Of a stretch of 64,000 bases of DNA, positions 12,528 through 24,080 are shown in pieces (within the stretch, counting starts at the first letter, position 1; each line of letters opens with the position of its first letter). Made by a program: the position numbers and the translations under genes. This DNA is from Mangifera indica (taxonomy: Eukaryota; Streptophyta; Magnoliopsida; Sapindales; Anacardiaceae), in NCBI RefSeq assembly GCF_011075055.1, contig NC_058137.1:28939463-29003462 (forward strand), written 5' to 3'. The notes below the pieces were generated by a model that worked only from the letters and a program-made list of their open reading frames with translations, ran no database searches and was not told where the DNA came from.

Positions 12528-12661
12528 ACCACCACCAGCTCCAACAAAGTTCAAAAGTTAAAAAATTATCCAAAAGGCTCATCCAAACTCCAACTGTAAC
12601 CAGCCAGCAATCCTTCCGGCACTGTCATTGCCTCTGCCTTCTGAGAAAAAGAGAATTGGAA

Positions 12662-15600
12662 ATGGCACGTCCTTACAATGTTGAAGACACTGCTTCTGCT
12701 CCACATTCCGAGTCTTTTGAAATTCATCAAACTGGCAGCAGTGTCACTGGTAATGTTTTTTTCTTTGTTTAGTTTCCTTTCTGGTGATTTGCCTTTGTAT
12801 AGATGAATTTAATGAAGGATATAATGAACTTTAAACTGTTACTAAACAGTTTCCAAGTATATATACATGGCAACATGCATGGATTTTCTTTATGGTTTAT
12901 ATCAGAGTCTTGTACAGCAGTTTCTTGTTACTTAATCTTTGGTAGGGATGTCAAATTCAAACATTCGAATATATTCTGATTCAAATACAATTCAAAACTT
13001 AAATTATTTTCGATTAAATTTGAGTCTCAAGAGTTAGGATTTTGAATTGGACCTTGTGAATCAGTTTCTTTTTCTTATTTCAGTTTCCTCCTTTGTTGAG
13101 CTTTACACTTTGATTTGACCTGCTTAAATGCATTTTTAAACTTTAATTTGTATATTTGTTGAAAGCCAATTTTATTGGATACAACATTGGTTAGTAATAG
13201 GGTGTATACAAAATTAGTAGCTCATATGATACGTTCCTTACTGATTTAAAATGATAATTTTATCGAAATAAAATAATATACTCTTTTGAGAAATGATACG
13301 TATCTATTTGAAAGATTTAAGAATTTCTATTTTAATTTTTTCAAAAGGAATGATAAAAAAATACACAATATAGAACTTTGGTGGCAGTGCTGATGCATGG
13401 CTAAGTCGGGGCATTCCTCGCGCATAGATGTGGGAGGGATGCAAGTGGTGATCCCGGATAGTTAGATATCATTGAACAAATGAATTAGGCCTTTGATACA
13501 CACTATTAACAGATTTCCTTTATTCTGATTCATTTACCTGTTTGGTGATGTAGTAGATGAGGAAATTAATGATAACCCAATAGAGGAAGTGAGGCTTACA
13601 GTTCCCATAACTGATGATCCCAAGCAGCCAGCTTTAACTTTCCGAACATGGGTTCTGGGACTATCTTCATGCATCCTTTTAGCATTTGTGAACCAGTATT
13701 TTGGTTACCACCAGAATCAGCTGTATGTAGGTTCACTTTCAGCTCAAATTCTTGTCCTGCCAATCGGAAAACTAATGGCTGCAACTCTTCCGGACAAACA
13801 ATTCCGAATCCCATTCACGGCATGGTCGTTTTCGCTGAATCCGGGACCCTTTAGCCTGAAGGAACATGCGTTGATCACCATTTTTGCCAACTGTGGCTCC
13901 AACGGTGTTTATGCAGTGGGCATCGTCACAATTGCAAAGGTTTTCTATCACAGACAGCTGAACCCAGTTGCTGCAATGTTGTTAGTTCAAACAACTCAGG
14001 TACATGTTGGAAAATTTATATCGAGGTCAAGGGTTCAACTAACCCCATTGGTTTAGTATAAATAAAACGCCAATAATTTTGCATTGACCTTCCTAAATTT
14101 CATTATTTCTTTTTTCACTTTGATTTCTTAAGTTTTGTTTGTAGGCTCTCTGTTTGATTCCTAATTTGAGCTTTTGTTTTTTAATGTGTAATTCAGTTGC
14201 TTGGATATGGATGGGCTGGCTTATTCAGAAAATACCTTGTTGATTCTCCATACATGTGGTGGCCAGAAAACCTGGCACAGGTCTCTCTGTTCAGGTATAT
14301 TCACAGCAAAGCCATATGCCAAAACCTAAAGTTTTCGGCTACTTTCTGGCACTGATATAATTGCAATCTGCAGGGTACTGCATGAAAAGGAAAAGAGGCC
14401 TAGAGGAGGAGTAACCAGGCTACAATTTTTCCTCCTTGTCTCGATAGCAAGCTTCGCGTATCACATCATTCCAGGCTATCTTTTCCCATCACTAAGCGCT
14501 CTCTCCTTTGTGTGTTGGATATGGAAAGACTCCATCACTGCACAGAAGATTGGTTCAGGCTTGAATGGCCTAGGCATTGGTTCTTTTGGCCTTGATTGGT
14601 CTACTGTTGCTGGCTTCTTGGGAAGTCCCCTGGCCACTCCCCTCTTTGCCATTGCTAATACATTAGTTGGGTTCTTTTTGTGCCTCTATGTGCTTGTTCC
14701 AATTTCTTACTGGTATAATGTATATGATGCCCAGAAATTCCCCTTATTTTCCTCTCGCACTTTTGACTCTAATGGCCAAAGTTACAACATCAGCAGAATC
14801 ATCAATGAGAAAACCTTCGAGTTCGACAAGGCTGGCTATGATCAGTATAGCAAACTCTATCTTAGTATCCTGTTTGCATATACTTACGGATTTAGCTTCG
14901 CTGCGTTAACGTCTAGTCTTTCGCACGTTGCACTCTTTGATGGACAGTAAGCATAATCCTTATCAGTATGATCTTGTTTTTTCATTCTACATGTCGATGT
15001 TTCTTATGAACTGTGGATAATTGTCTTATCTAGCATAATATGGCAAATGTGGAAGAAAACAACTGCTGCGTCTAAAGCCCTATTTGGGGATGTGCACACA
15101 AGAATAATGAAGAAGAACTATGATGAAGTGCCTCAATGGTGGTTCCAGCTTATCTTGGTTGTCTCATTCGCGCTTTCACTCTACGTTTGTGAAGGATTTG
15201 GTAAACAGCTTCAACTTCCATGGTGGGGACTCATACTATCCTGTTCCATAGCATTCTTCTTCACATTACCTGTTGGGGTGATTCAAGCAACCACAAACTC
15301 GGTATTTTCCATACTTTGCTGTCGTTTTATGCATATATGACCCCATGATTTGAGCTATTTCTGATTGAATTGTGTAAAAAATCTACAGCAACCAGGGCTT
15401 AATGTGATTACAGAGTTTATTATTGGGTACATGCATCCTGGTAGACCTCTAGCCAATGTAGTTTTTAAGACCTATGGCTATATCAGTATGTCTCAAGCTC
15501 TCATTTTCATGGGAGACTTCAAATTAGGTCACTATATGAAAATTCCTCCAAAATCAATGTTCATTGTACAGGTAATTCGATAAGATTGTCAGACTTTTTT

Positions 15601-16266
15601 TTATGCTAATTTCTTTTCTTTAACCCAGTCACTACATATTTTCAGTTAGTAGGAACTATAATTGCTTCAACGGTCTACTTTGGCACATCCTGGTGGCTCA
15701 TCACAACTGTTCCCCACATTTGTGACACAAATTTGCTGCCAGAGGGGAGTCCTTGGACGTGTCCTGGAGAAGATGTTTTCTACAATGCTTCAATGATATG
15801 GGGCATTGTAGGACCTCTCCGAATGTTCACAAAGGAAGGTGTCTACCCAGAACTCAATTGGTTCTTCCTACTAGGCTTGCTCGCCCCAGTTCCTGGATGG
15901 CTCCTCTCACGAAAGTACCCTGAAAAGAAGTGGATCAAGAACATCCACACACCGCTCATCTTGCTAGGGCCACTGGCTATGCCATCAGCCAACGCTGTGC
16001 ATTACCTGAGCTGGGGAGCTGTTGGAATCCTGTTCAACTACTACATTTTCAGGAGATATAAACCCTGGTGGGCTAGATACAATTACATTTTATCAGCTGC
16101 TCTGGATGTTGGGCTTACCTTCATGGGTGTGTTGCTCTATATCACCCTTCAATCACATGACATATTCGGCCCAGAATGGTGGGGTTTGGACAACTCTGAT
16201 CATTGCCCTCTGGCTAAGTGCCCCATTGCTCCTGGCATTGAGGTCCCTGGATGCCCTGTGCATTGA
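12662..16266 (+). CDS. Oligopeptide transporter, OPT family (OPT-A), intact, 757 aa
   Basis: Probable plasma-membrane, proton-coupled importer of small peptides or metal chelates; the plant PT clade of the OPT family includes OPT1 and OPT5. Seven exons join in phase: 12662-12749, 13557-13999, 14197-14294, 14374-14946, 15034-15301, 15389-15571 and 15646-16266, giving 757 codons plus stop, the usual family length. The protein shows NPGPF (the NPG motif) in exon 2, KRPRGG in exon 4, [12 protein letters not shown] in exon 5, KIPPKSMF (KIPPR-type motif) in exon 6, and the [19 protein letters not shown] tail. Many hydrophobic segments fit the roughly 16-helix fold. All splice sites are GT..AG. Its 5' UTR lacks about 100 bp present in the other copies, lost between AGCCAG-type short repeats. 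Neighbours are NOP2 fragments on the other strand. The family is certain; the substrate cannot be read from sequence. Confidence 0.95.
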
Positions 16267-16510
16267 CATTTCTTAAATTTGTCAGAAAGCTCTAGAAATT
16301 CTCCTTTGTAATCTACATGGATGAGATAGATCGGACAGATGATCACATATAATTTGTTAGTAAGTTTAGGTTCTCTTGAATGGCCACTAAAAAATCAATG
16401 TGATTTGAATCAAATTATGGCCATGATGCCTTGTCATAAATTTAATTTGGATTATTAATCTACATAGTTTTATTAATTATATTAGAGTAAAATAATATTT
16501 TACAACTTAG

Positions 16511-17042
16511 ATTCAAGAGCCTCTTTTTCTTCCCTTGCTCGAGCTTCATCAATAGCTCTTGAATTCTTTTCAATATCAGATTCATCATCTGAATCTGATT
16601 TTGAATCAGAGCCAGAGTCAGAACCTGAAGCCGAAGCTTTGTCTGCAAAAATATCATGATAAAAAACAAAATGAGCAGCAACATTATTAACTAATTAAAA
16701 GACCAAAATAGCACACAAAATTTTAGAAAGACTCCAAAAACTACAAATTGATAAAACCACAATACCTTCATCTTCACTTCCTTGAAGGAAATCATCAGCA
16801 AGGGGATCATCTCCATCTGAAAATAATTCTGAATCAGCATCAGAATCAGATTCTTGCTCTTTCTCTTCAAATTCTCGAGGGTCTTTTACTTCCTCATTTG
16901 AAATGTCAGAATCAGAATCATCAGAAATATCTTCCTTCTTGGAACGTTTTGCAGCAAGCATATCATGCTTCTTCTGCTTCTTTTTTGGTGGGGGCTTCTG
17001 TGCTTTTGGTCCCTTTTTCTTACTAAGGGCCGCAGTTGCCAT
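16511..17042 (-). pseudogene. NOP2: NOP2-type methyltransferase, copy 3 (first two exons only)
   Basis: Exon 1 (16766-17042) is uninterrupted: MATAALSKKKGPKAQKPPP, then the acidic DISDDSDSD stretch and DDPLADDFLQGSEDE. Exon 2 begins at 16642 and breaks off at about 16511, inside the EEREALE stretch. There the DNA switches to the 3' flank of OPT-A with a few bases of microhomology (ATTCAA). Without the rest of the gene no methyltransferase can be made. Exon 1 is 277 bp, as in copy 1, and has the base that copy 2 has lost. Together with its promoter it is a promoter-plus-N-terminus fragment facing the OPT-A 3' end. Confidence 0.87.
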
Positions 17043-17559
17043 TAAAGCTGCATAAACCAAGACAGAAGTTACTGAGAAAAATTCATAGTTAACAATAAAC
17101 AACCAAACTAAACCTCTCAATTAACATTGTAAAAGAAAAAAATTCCATGTCCAGTAACCCACCTTGCCGTACCTAAACAAACTTATCAAGCTTCTTCTAG
17201 CTCTCTAACCGTTGTACCAAAGGAACAGTTATAACCCTCCGACTAACAGACTTATATTCTCAATAAACGATAGTAAACAGAAAGCAGCATCTATAAGCTA
17301 AAATGAACCAGAAAGGAACAAAATTCATACAATAAAAAACGCTTTTTGAACACAAAAATAATCAAAAGTCCAATTTTCAGTAGCTTCTGGGCTTCTACGC
17401 ACAATAGAAGGATCAAATTCAAAGTTAAAACCAAAGAACAACAGATAGGTACCACTACAAAGTTACGAAATTGATCAAACGTTGACATGCAAAAAGAAAA
17501 ATAAATAAATGGGCACTTATTGAAACATGAAAAGATAATATTTTTAGTTGGTTTTTGGT

Positions 17560-17750
17560 TCAAGTGCAAGCAAAAAGTCTTCTTCTTCCACGTGATCGGC
17601 AGGGGTTTAGGGTTTATCAGAGGAAAGGTAGAGGAACTGGAAGAAGACAGTACGAGTTGAAGACAGCAGTATTGAAACGCCTGGGCTTTTATTGGCCCAA
17701 GTAGTTATAGATATTGGGCTGGTCTGGTCCGGCCGGGATGGGTTGGGCTT
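17560..17750 (-). promoter_or_regulatory. Telo-box / site II promoter of NOP2 copy 3
   Basis: The telo-box complement is at 17607-17615. TGGGCT and GGCCCA elements lie at about 17682-17700, with further TGGGCT near 17715 and 17745. It has the same architecture as the other two NOP2 copies. Confidence 0.68.
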
Positions 17751-17759
17751 GGTCTCGAT

Positions 17760-18349
17760 TTGGAGATCCAAAAATGCCACTATTCTTACAGTTAATAGTT
17801 GAATTCGATCAAATCAAAGTTGCTAAAACGCACATTTGAGATTTGATAAAACAAGTCGAGTTTGAGTTAAACATTAAACTTATTTTTATATAACGATCCA
17901 AGTTCAAGCATATTTAAACATTTGAGTTCGGTTGAGATCAAATTCAAAGTTAAATTATTTTTAATTTGATTTCAAATTTTAACTGATTAATTTCAAATCA
18001 ATCTTTAACTAACTCTTTTATTTCAGGTTAATCTTAAGTTTAGTTTTGTTCATATCGATTTGAATCGAATTTATCCCTAACTATTATATAAAAGTAAAAT
18101 TACACAAATAGCCTTTAAACAAATCCTACTTCCCTCTGTCAATGGTTGGTGAAATTTGTAAAATTGTTTATTCCAAAAACATGTGAGGGTTGATTTATGA
18201 TAAATGGATTTTTAAAGTATTATTTTTTTCTCTTTCTTTTTTTTTTAAATACAAGAGTGAAATAACCTAAGGACATTAAGGTACATCTTGATAGAATACC
18301 AATTTATTAAAAGAAGTTAAAAACAAATTTGAAGATGTACAAACCTTTA
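17760..18349. other. Duplicated spacer upstream of NOP2 copy 3
   Basis: Aligns with 3000-3590 and 9180-9755 but is more diverged. No gene seen. Confidence 0.6.
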
Positions 18350-18829
18350 AGAGGGCGTTTGGTTTGAGTTTTTTAAGATTACTTTATTAATTTATCTTTT
18401 ATTTCCTTATTTGATTTGTCAGTAATAAAATATTACAGTAATCTTTTATTACCAATACTGACGTGACAGATAATATAGGTGGTAATCTGATTACCACCTT
18501 CACCTTAGGTACTTAAAGATTATCAACATAATATTGATTTTATTATAATTATATTATTATATATTAATTTTTTAAGATAAAAATAAATTTATTTTTAATT
18601 AATATGATAAATAATATAAAAATATTTAAAAATAATTATATTCAAAGACATTTAAGTAAAATAATTTACTAGTAATATTTTATTACCTTTAACCAAATAC
18701 AATAATTATTTATGCTTACCAAATTTTATCAAACATAGTAAACATTTATACCCAATAATCTTCTAAATAATATATCTTTAAAGTAATCTTTCTATTTTAG
18801 TAATAAAACATTACCCAAATCAAACACCC
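18350..18829. mobile_element. MITE, Harbinger/Tourist-like, ~480 bp (member 1)
   Basis: Ends are inverted repeats: AGAGGGCGTTTGGTTTGAG on the left, and ..CAAATCAAACACCC on the right. The flanks are TTA at 18347-18349 and 18830-18832, a 3 bp target duplication typical of PIF/Harbinger elements. It interrupts the NOP2 spacer; the empty site is visible in unit 1 (near 3580) and unit 2 (near 9755). A second copy lies at 24630-25112. It has no coding capacity. Confidence 0.75.
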
Positions 18830-18996
18830 TTAAAGGTTTTAAATGTTACACTACACCTTTAAAATTTGAATATAATTTTATTGATATAATTAATAGTGCT
18901 TATACAAATTATACATTTAATGGTATAAATAAATTCAATTTTACCATAATTATTTTATATTTTTCCGCCGTTTGCCGCCTTTCTAATTCTCCAAAG

Positions 18997-20110
18997 TAGA
19001 CCTGGCCACAGTTCGTGAACCATCAGTTTCGGTTCGAAACCATCGGTTCACGGTTCGAAAACATAAGGATTCTGAACCGAAACCGTAACAAGACTGTTCG
19101 AAATCGACGGTTCCGATTCATGGCCCCGGTTCAGAGCCAATGGTTTCGGTTCGAAATTGATATTGAACCGTCAATTCTAATACATGATCTTGATTTAATT
19201 TTTAAATTATTAATTATAATAATTGAAAATTAAAAGAAAGGCTTGGACTTAATTTTTCAATTGAGCTTCCTACGTATCTTCTTGGGGTTTAGAAGAATCA
19301 AAGCCTACGTTGATGTTGTTGTTGTTGCTCCACCTTTTCATATCGGCTTTCACTTTCTTGTGTTGAAAAATCATCTATAAGTTGATTTTTATTCACATTT
19401 GATATATGTGAATATTGACTAAATCTCCTATTACAAAAGAATTTCCACTACTTGTCATTTTTTGATAATAAATAAAATTAATTATATAAATAAATTCTAT
19501 AATTAATTATGAATTGTATAATAAAAATTGAAATTAATAAAAAATTAAGAAAAAATTTAATTAAATTTAAAAAAATTTGATTGAATTGAAAGATCGAGAG
19601 AGTATTAAGAGTTGAAAGAATGAGAATGAGAGTTTGAAGGATTGAGTGAGAGAGTGGACAGATTAAAATTTGAGAGAATGAAATTTGAAGGAATATATAT
19701 AGGAAAAACTTTTTTGAAAAAAATTAAAAATGAGGGGTGTGAATTGAGATTTTTAAAATTGTAGGGGACTTCCCTGCAACTTCCGAAAATTGCAGGGGAC
19801 CAACGGTCCCCTACAATTTCTTCCCCTTCAAGCCAATGGTTCCCTGCACAGGGAACCGTTGGCTTTTTAAAAAAAATTCAAAAAAATTTAAAATAAATTC
19901 AAATATTTTCGGTTCAGTACAGTAAACCGCCGGTTCATAAACTAGGTGTGAATTGATGGTTTCACGGTTTCAATTTATGTAAACCGAAATCGAACCATAG
20001 AACCCCGGTTTTTGTTTCGATTCAGTCTGATTCCGGATCTACTGGTTCCAATTTTATCCAGACCAGTTTCGGTCCGATTCACCGGCCAAACTGGCCCGTG
20101 GCCAGGTCTA
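18997..20110. mobile_element. Non-autonomous hAT-type element, 1114 bp, 8 bp target duplication
   Basis: The terminal inverted repeat starts TAGACCTGGCCAC on the left, and the right end is its complement (GTGGCCAGGTCTA). The element is flanked by perfect CTCCAAAG duplications at 18989-18996 and 20111-20118. An 8 bp duplication with this type of end is characteristic of hAT transposons. The interior has repeated CGGTTCGAAAC-type motifs and no transposase reading frame. The uninterrupted site TTCTCCAAAGGCATCTT is present in unit 2 at about 11058. Confidence 0.88.
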
Positions 20111-20118
20111 CTCCAAAG

Positions 20119-21612
20119 GCATGTTTTAAGCAACCTCCCAAGACGTGAGTTGCAGGTTGGAGGATCCGTATGATAGTGGACTCTGAGCATTTGACAGTGA
20201 CATCAACCAAATTACCAATCTTTTCTTTCACCTCTAGCGAATATGATAGGTAAAAAAGGAAAAAAAAGACCCCTATTTTAAAAGCCCTATTATTTTACGA
20301 TTAGCAAGAACTTTGCGGTGAATAAAAATGATTAATCAGATGTTTATAAAATTTTATAAATTTTTGAAGGAATAACATTTATTAATAAATTTTTGTTTCC
20401 TTCATTTTGAAGGAAAATGTTTAATATTATTTTTTTAAGTAAATGTTATATTTCAGAGTGTCAGTACTAGGAAAATTAATTGAAGTGTGAATATTCTTTT
20501 CCCACCCAAAGCTTGTCCTTATAACTATTTTTCATCTCTAGATGACACAGATAAATAAAATTTTTATATTTATAAATATCACTTTTTTCACTTAAATAAT
20601 AATATTAAAAATTAAAAATACTATTTTATCTTAATTATTTTATTTTTTAAATTATCATATAATTATAAATTAATCAAAATTAAAAATAATATTTTATATA
20701 TCAAAATTACATAAGAATATTTTAATTTTATTTCTTTTCCCAACCCTTTCTTCTTTTCTTTCTACAATTAGGAGAGTCTTTATCGTATAATAGTATACTA
20801 AAAGATGAACTAAATTTTTAAAAATATGAAAGGTCTTTTTGAGAGATTCATAATAAATTATGGCCTTTAGAAAATTTTAAAAAATCATTCTTCTTCCAAT
20901 GGTTTTAAAAATGATGTTACAATCCCAAAAAAATTTGAAAAAATGTAATAAATTATGAATGTAAATGTTATATTATAATTATTGAGAATCCCTTATCTGG
21001 ATTGTTGATATTCATCACTATCTTCTTCTGAGAAACCAACTCACTGCTCGGTGCAATTTATCATTCGAGATTTTGTTGCAGGAGAACTGTACTTACTAGA
21101 CTGCAACTACTTTTTGGGATTCAACTCCAGCCATTGTTATTTTTTATTTAATCTGCAGACCTCTGCTTCTGATCATATTCTTTCTGAACACCAAAACAGA
21201 GACCAAATAATAGCATATTTGTTTCTCAACAGTTTTGATGGACCAAAATTCTACTGGGAAATAACATTAACAATGGCTTAAGAACTTTACATGTGTGGTA
21301 AATGCATTAGGATAGACCCTAAACTACAACAAATATTGTCTTCTCTTGGGATAACACATACAGACGTACTAGACAACTAAAGGAGATAAAGGGACCTGAG
21401 AATTTAGAATTAGGTACCTTATCTTTACTTGTAAGCATACACAAGTAGCTTCAAATGCATTACAATACATCCTTCAACAGGGCTTCCCTTTTAAGAATGG
21501 CATCTGTACTCTATCATGAGGATTCAATATCTGAAAAGCCTAACATTCTCAAATGCAAATACGAGGATCCAATTTCAAAGAAGCCAAGATTCTCAAATGC
21601 AGAAACATAATT
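20119..21612. other. Spacer and AT-rich intergenic DNA
   Basis: The first ~220 bp continue the NOP2 spacer with a single unit of the 80 bp repeat (near 20187). After about 20350 homology to the other spacers ends. No convincing exons are seen up to the mTERF pseudogene; 21050-21280 has an open frame without recognisable content. Confidence 0.5.
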
Positions 21613-23169
21613 TTATACATATTCATCACCACTATCTTCCTCATATTCAGCAGCAGAATCATCACTCCTTGGCACCGTTAGCATATTCATATCAAATGAT
21701 GGCTCCGTTTCCATCTCCTCCATGTTGATGGTGTCATAGTCCATCTGCTCCTCAAACTTCTCATCAGAACAGTTAAGAAGCCAGGAAAGAGAGCATTTCA
21801 AACCCTTCTTCGCAATCACCTTGTGTCTGGGTTTAATAGTAGACTGCAGACTATACATAAAGAATGCTGGGAAAGCAACTAAATCATCCAGAGGCCTTTT
21901 CACTTCCCTTTGAAAGTAATCAAAGCTAAGTTTCATGATGTCAATATTCCAAGCAAGCACTTGGGGACACACCACAACCATCTTAGTCACTTGCTGCAAG
22001 GAGAATCCACAATCCTTAAGGAAATCCACATGCTTCAAAATAGGGTTATTAGTTACACTAACAAACTGAGGCATCTTCTCAACAACGGTGCCAAAATCCT
22101 CAAGACTCAGTTCAATAAGTGAATTAAGTAAATTCTGTTGACCAAGAAGCTTTGGTTTCAGGTCAATTCCTATAATTTCAGGATAAAGAGCCACTACTAA
22201 CGGAAGCACTTCTTTTCTGACATTGAACTCTACAAGGGTATCAACATTTGGTTTCACCCTTTCCTTTAATTCAAGATCCAGAATGTGCGGCCCCGCTCTA
22301 TCAATTTAACTATAGCTAATCTTGGAATACCCAAACTTTCAAGATACTCCACAAAAGTTTTAATCACTTGACCCACAAGCATGCCTAAAATCTCTGCGTA
22401 TCTAGTTAAAACTCCTCCAATTTCTTTTCTTGCCACTACAATTCCAACCAAATAAGCCACTGATGTGCTCATCATCCCCTCAAGTTTGAATCCTAATAAT
22501 TCTGGATATCTCTCAAGAACCCAGGGAATATCATTTGGTATCCAAACCCCGCAGATACTTGACAACAGGTGCAAGGTCTAAAACAACACTAGCATTGATG
22601 ACTTTTGTGGATATCTTCTTAAGAACACTGTGACAGTGGATTTCCTAACACCCAATTTACCAAGGTTGTCAAGCACCGGTATCATGTCCTTTTTCACACT
22701 GCAGCCAAGAACCAGTGGATAATTATTGATGTCTTCAATTGTTAGCCCTAAATTGTGAAGAAAATCCACACGTTCCCTCATAACCTCAATTGTAACAGGG
22801 AGCTCCAACCCATCAAGTTCATCAGGAACAATACCAATTCCCTGCAGGAAATTCTAAACCTTGGCACGATTTGCTATCCTCTCATTCTTCATTTCTAATA
22901 AACTAGGACGGCTATACAAGGATGACGAAGCTCCTTGTTTCCCACCTAAATGAACACTATTGGGCTTGGACACAGAAGCATCCACAGAAGATGCAGATGT
23001 TCTGTCAGCAACTGAGTACTGAAACCTTGTAATCAACCTAAACCTCTTCTCATAGTTATGTAACTGATGAAGAAGGTAACCGTGGTCTACAATAAGTCAT
23101 AGCAGGTAAATCTGGATGTTCTAGCAAAAAAATAAATTTTGTTATGCCAGCAGAGCTCATGATCTTCAT
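21613..23169 (-). pseudogene. Plastid mTERF protein, MTERF4/RUG2-like, broken by frameshifts and stops
   Basis: The family comprises organelle transcription/splicing factors built of helical mTERF repeats. The MTERF4/BSM/RUG2 type acts in chloroplasts on group II introns. A likely start is at 23169 (MKIMSSAGITKF). Recognisable blocks follow: FQYSVADRTSASS, RPSLLEMKNERIANRA, GIGIVPDELDGLELPVT, ERVDFLHNLGLTIEDINNYP, VLERYPELLGFKLEG, VLTRYAEILGM, LESLGIPRL, VKPNVDTLVEFNVRKE, HVDFLKDCGFSLQQV, and the acidic C-terminus ending DEYV with the stop at 21613-21615. Damage: TAG at 22854-22856 replaces a Tyr-type codon after NRAKV; frameshifts near 22590, 22540 and 22293; further small lesions lie near the 5' end. 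It has no introns in the coding part, as is normal for this gene. Assignment to the MTERF4 branch is from memory of the family C-terminus. Confidence 0.82.
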
Positions 23170-24080
23170 TTTCCAGTTCCCAATGCCTGCAGTATCAAAG
23201 AATCAGCATACCAAACAAAGCCTTCTCGGTGATTATGAATTCTACATACAAAAATAATAAAACAACATATAATGGAGAACTAGAACCAATGGGAACGAGT
23301 GCAATGACGCTAACAAGCCCTGGAATACCCGTTGTACTAAAAGAAGAGTCGCTCCAAAATTAGCAGGAAAATAAATAAAAAGGTAAAACAAAGTTATCAA
23401 GCATTAAAAGTAGAATGGGTATCTCAAATAAAGCAAAAGAATTAAGTAGATAAGATAACATTTAGAATTAGATAAATTGAAGTAAGAATCTAAAAAGGCC
23501 AGTGTTGTAAACAGCCAAAACAAATAAAAGTGATATGGTTGAAATGACCTGTTTCGTCCTGGAAATAAGCAAAGATGAGTGCAGGTGGTGACCGGAGGAG
23601 TAGCGTCGGAGCTGACGCCTGAGGCAGGGCTTACGCTTGGGTTCAGAAGTCGGTAAGGCTTTAGCTCGAGTGGTCAAGCTTTTACTTTGCTTTGTCAATT
23701 CTTCTGTTGCAGTCCAGTTTTCTTCACTGTCAATTGTCGAATTGGCTCACAAAGCGATAGAGGTGAGGCAGCCCAAGCTTCAATTGCTGACACTGGCACT
23801 TGGCTTCACAGAAGCATTCCTGGGCCGAATCACTCAAGCGGCTCATTAAGGAATCAAAAGAACCCAAAACATAATTTAATTTTAATACATTTAAAATTAG
23901 AGAAAATTAATTCAATCTACCAATAAAATTATATACATATTTTTTATATATAATTTAAATATATAAATAATATATATAATTATATAATAATATATTATTT
24001 ATATACCTAAATTTTATATATGTATATAACATTATTTTTTCTTCTTTAATTTATATTCAAACGAAATTGGCCTTTTTTTC
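23170..24080. other. Upstream region of the mTERF pseudogene
   Basis: An acceptor-like CTGCAG at about 23189-23194 on the minus strand suggests a 5'-UTR intron. GC-richer sequence at 23580-23840 could be the first, non-coding exon and promoter. Open frames here on both strands have no recognisable content. Confidence 0.4.

Noticed and set aside
13596..13814. Frames antisense to or in other frames of OPT exon 2 (also at 13648, 49952, 60105 and 60157)
   Set aside because: Shadows of the OPT reading frame, repeated only because exon 2 is repeated.
21051..21281. Plus-strand frame downstream of the mTERF pseudogene
   Set aside because: No family content, no splice support and AT-rich composition like the surrounding spacer.
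23637..23849. Plus-strand frame possibly of a small membrane protein
   Set aside because: It lies opposite the likely 5' leader of the mTERF pseudogene and shows no recognised motif.
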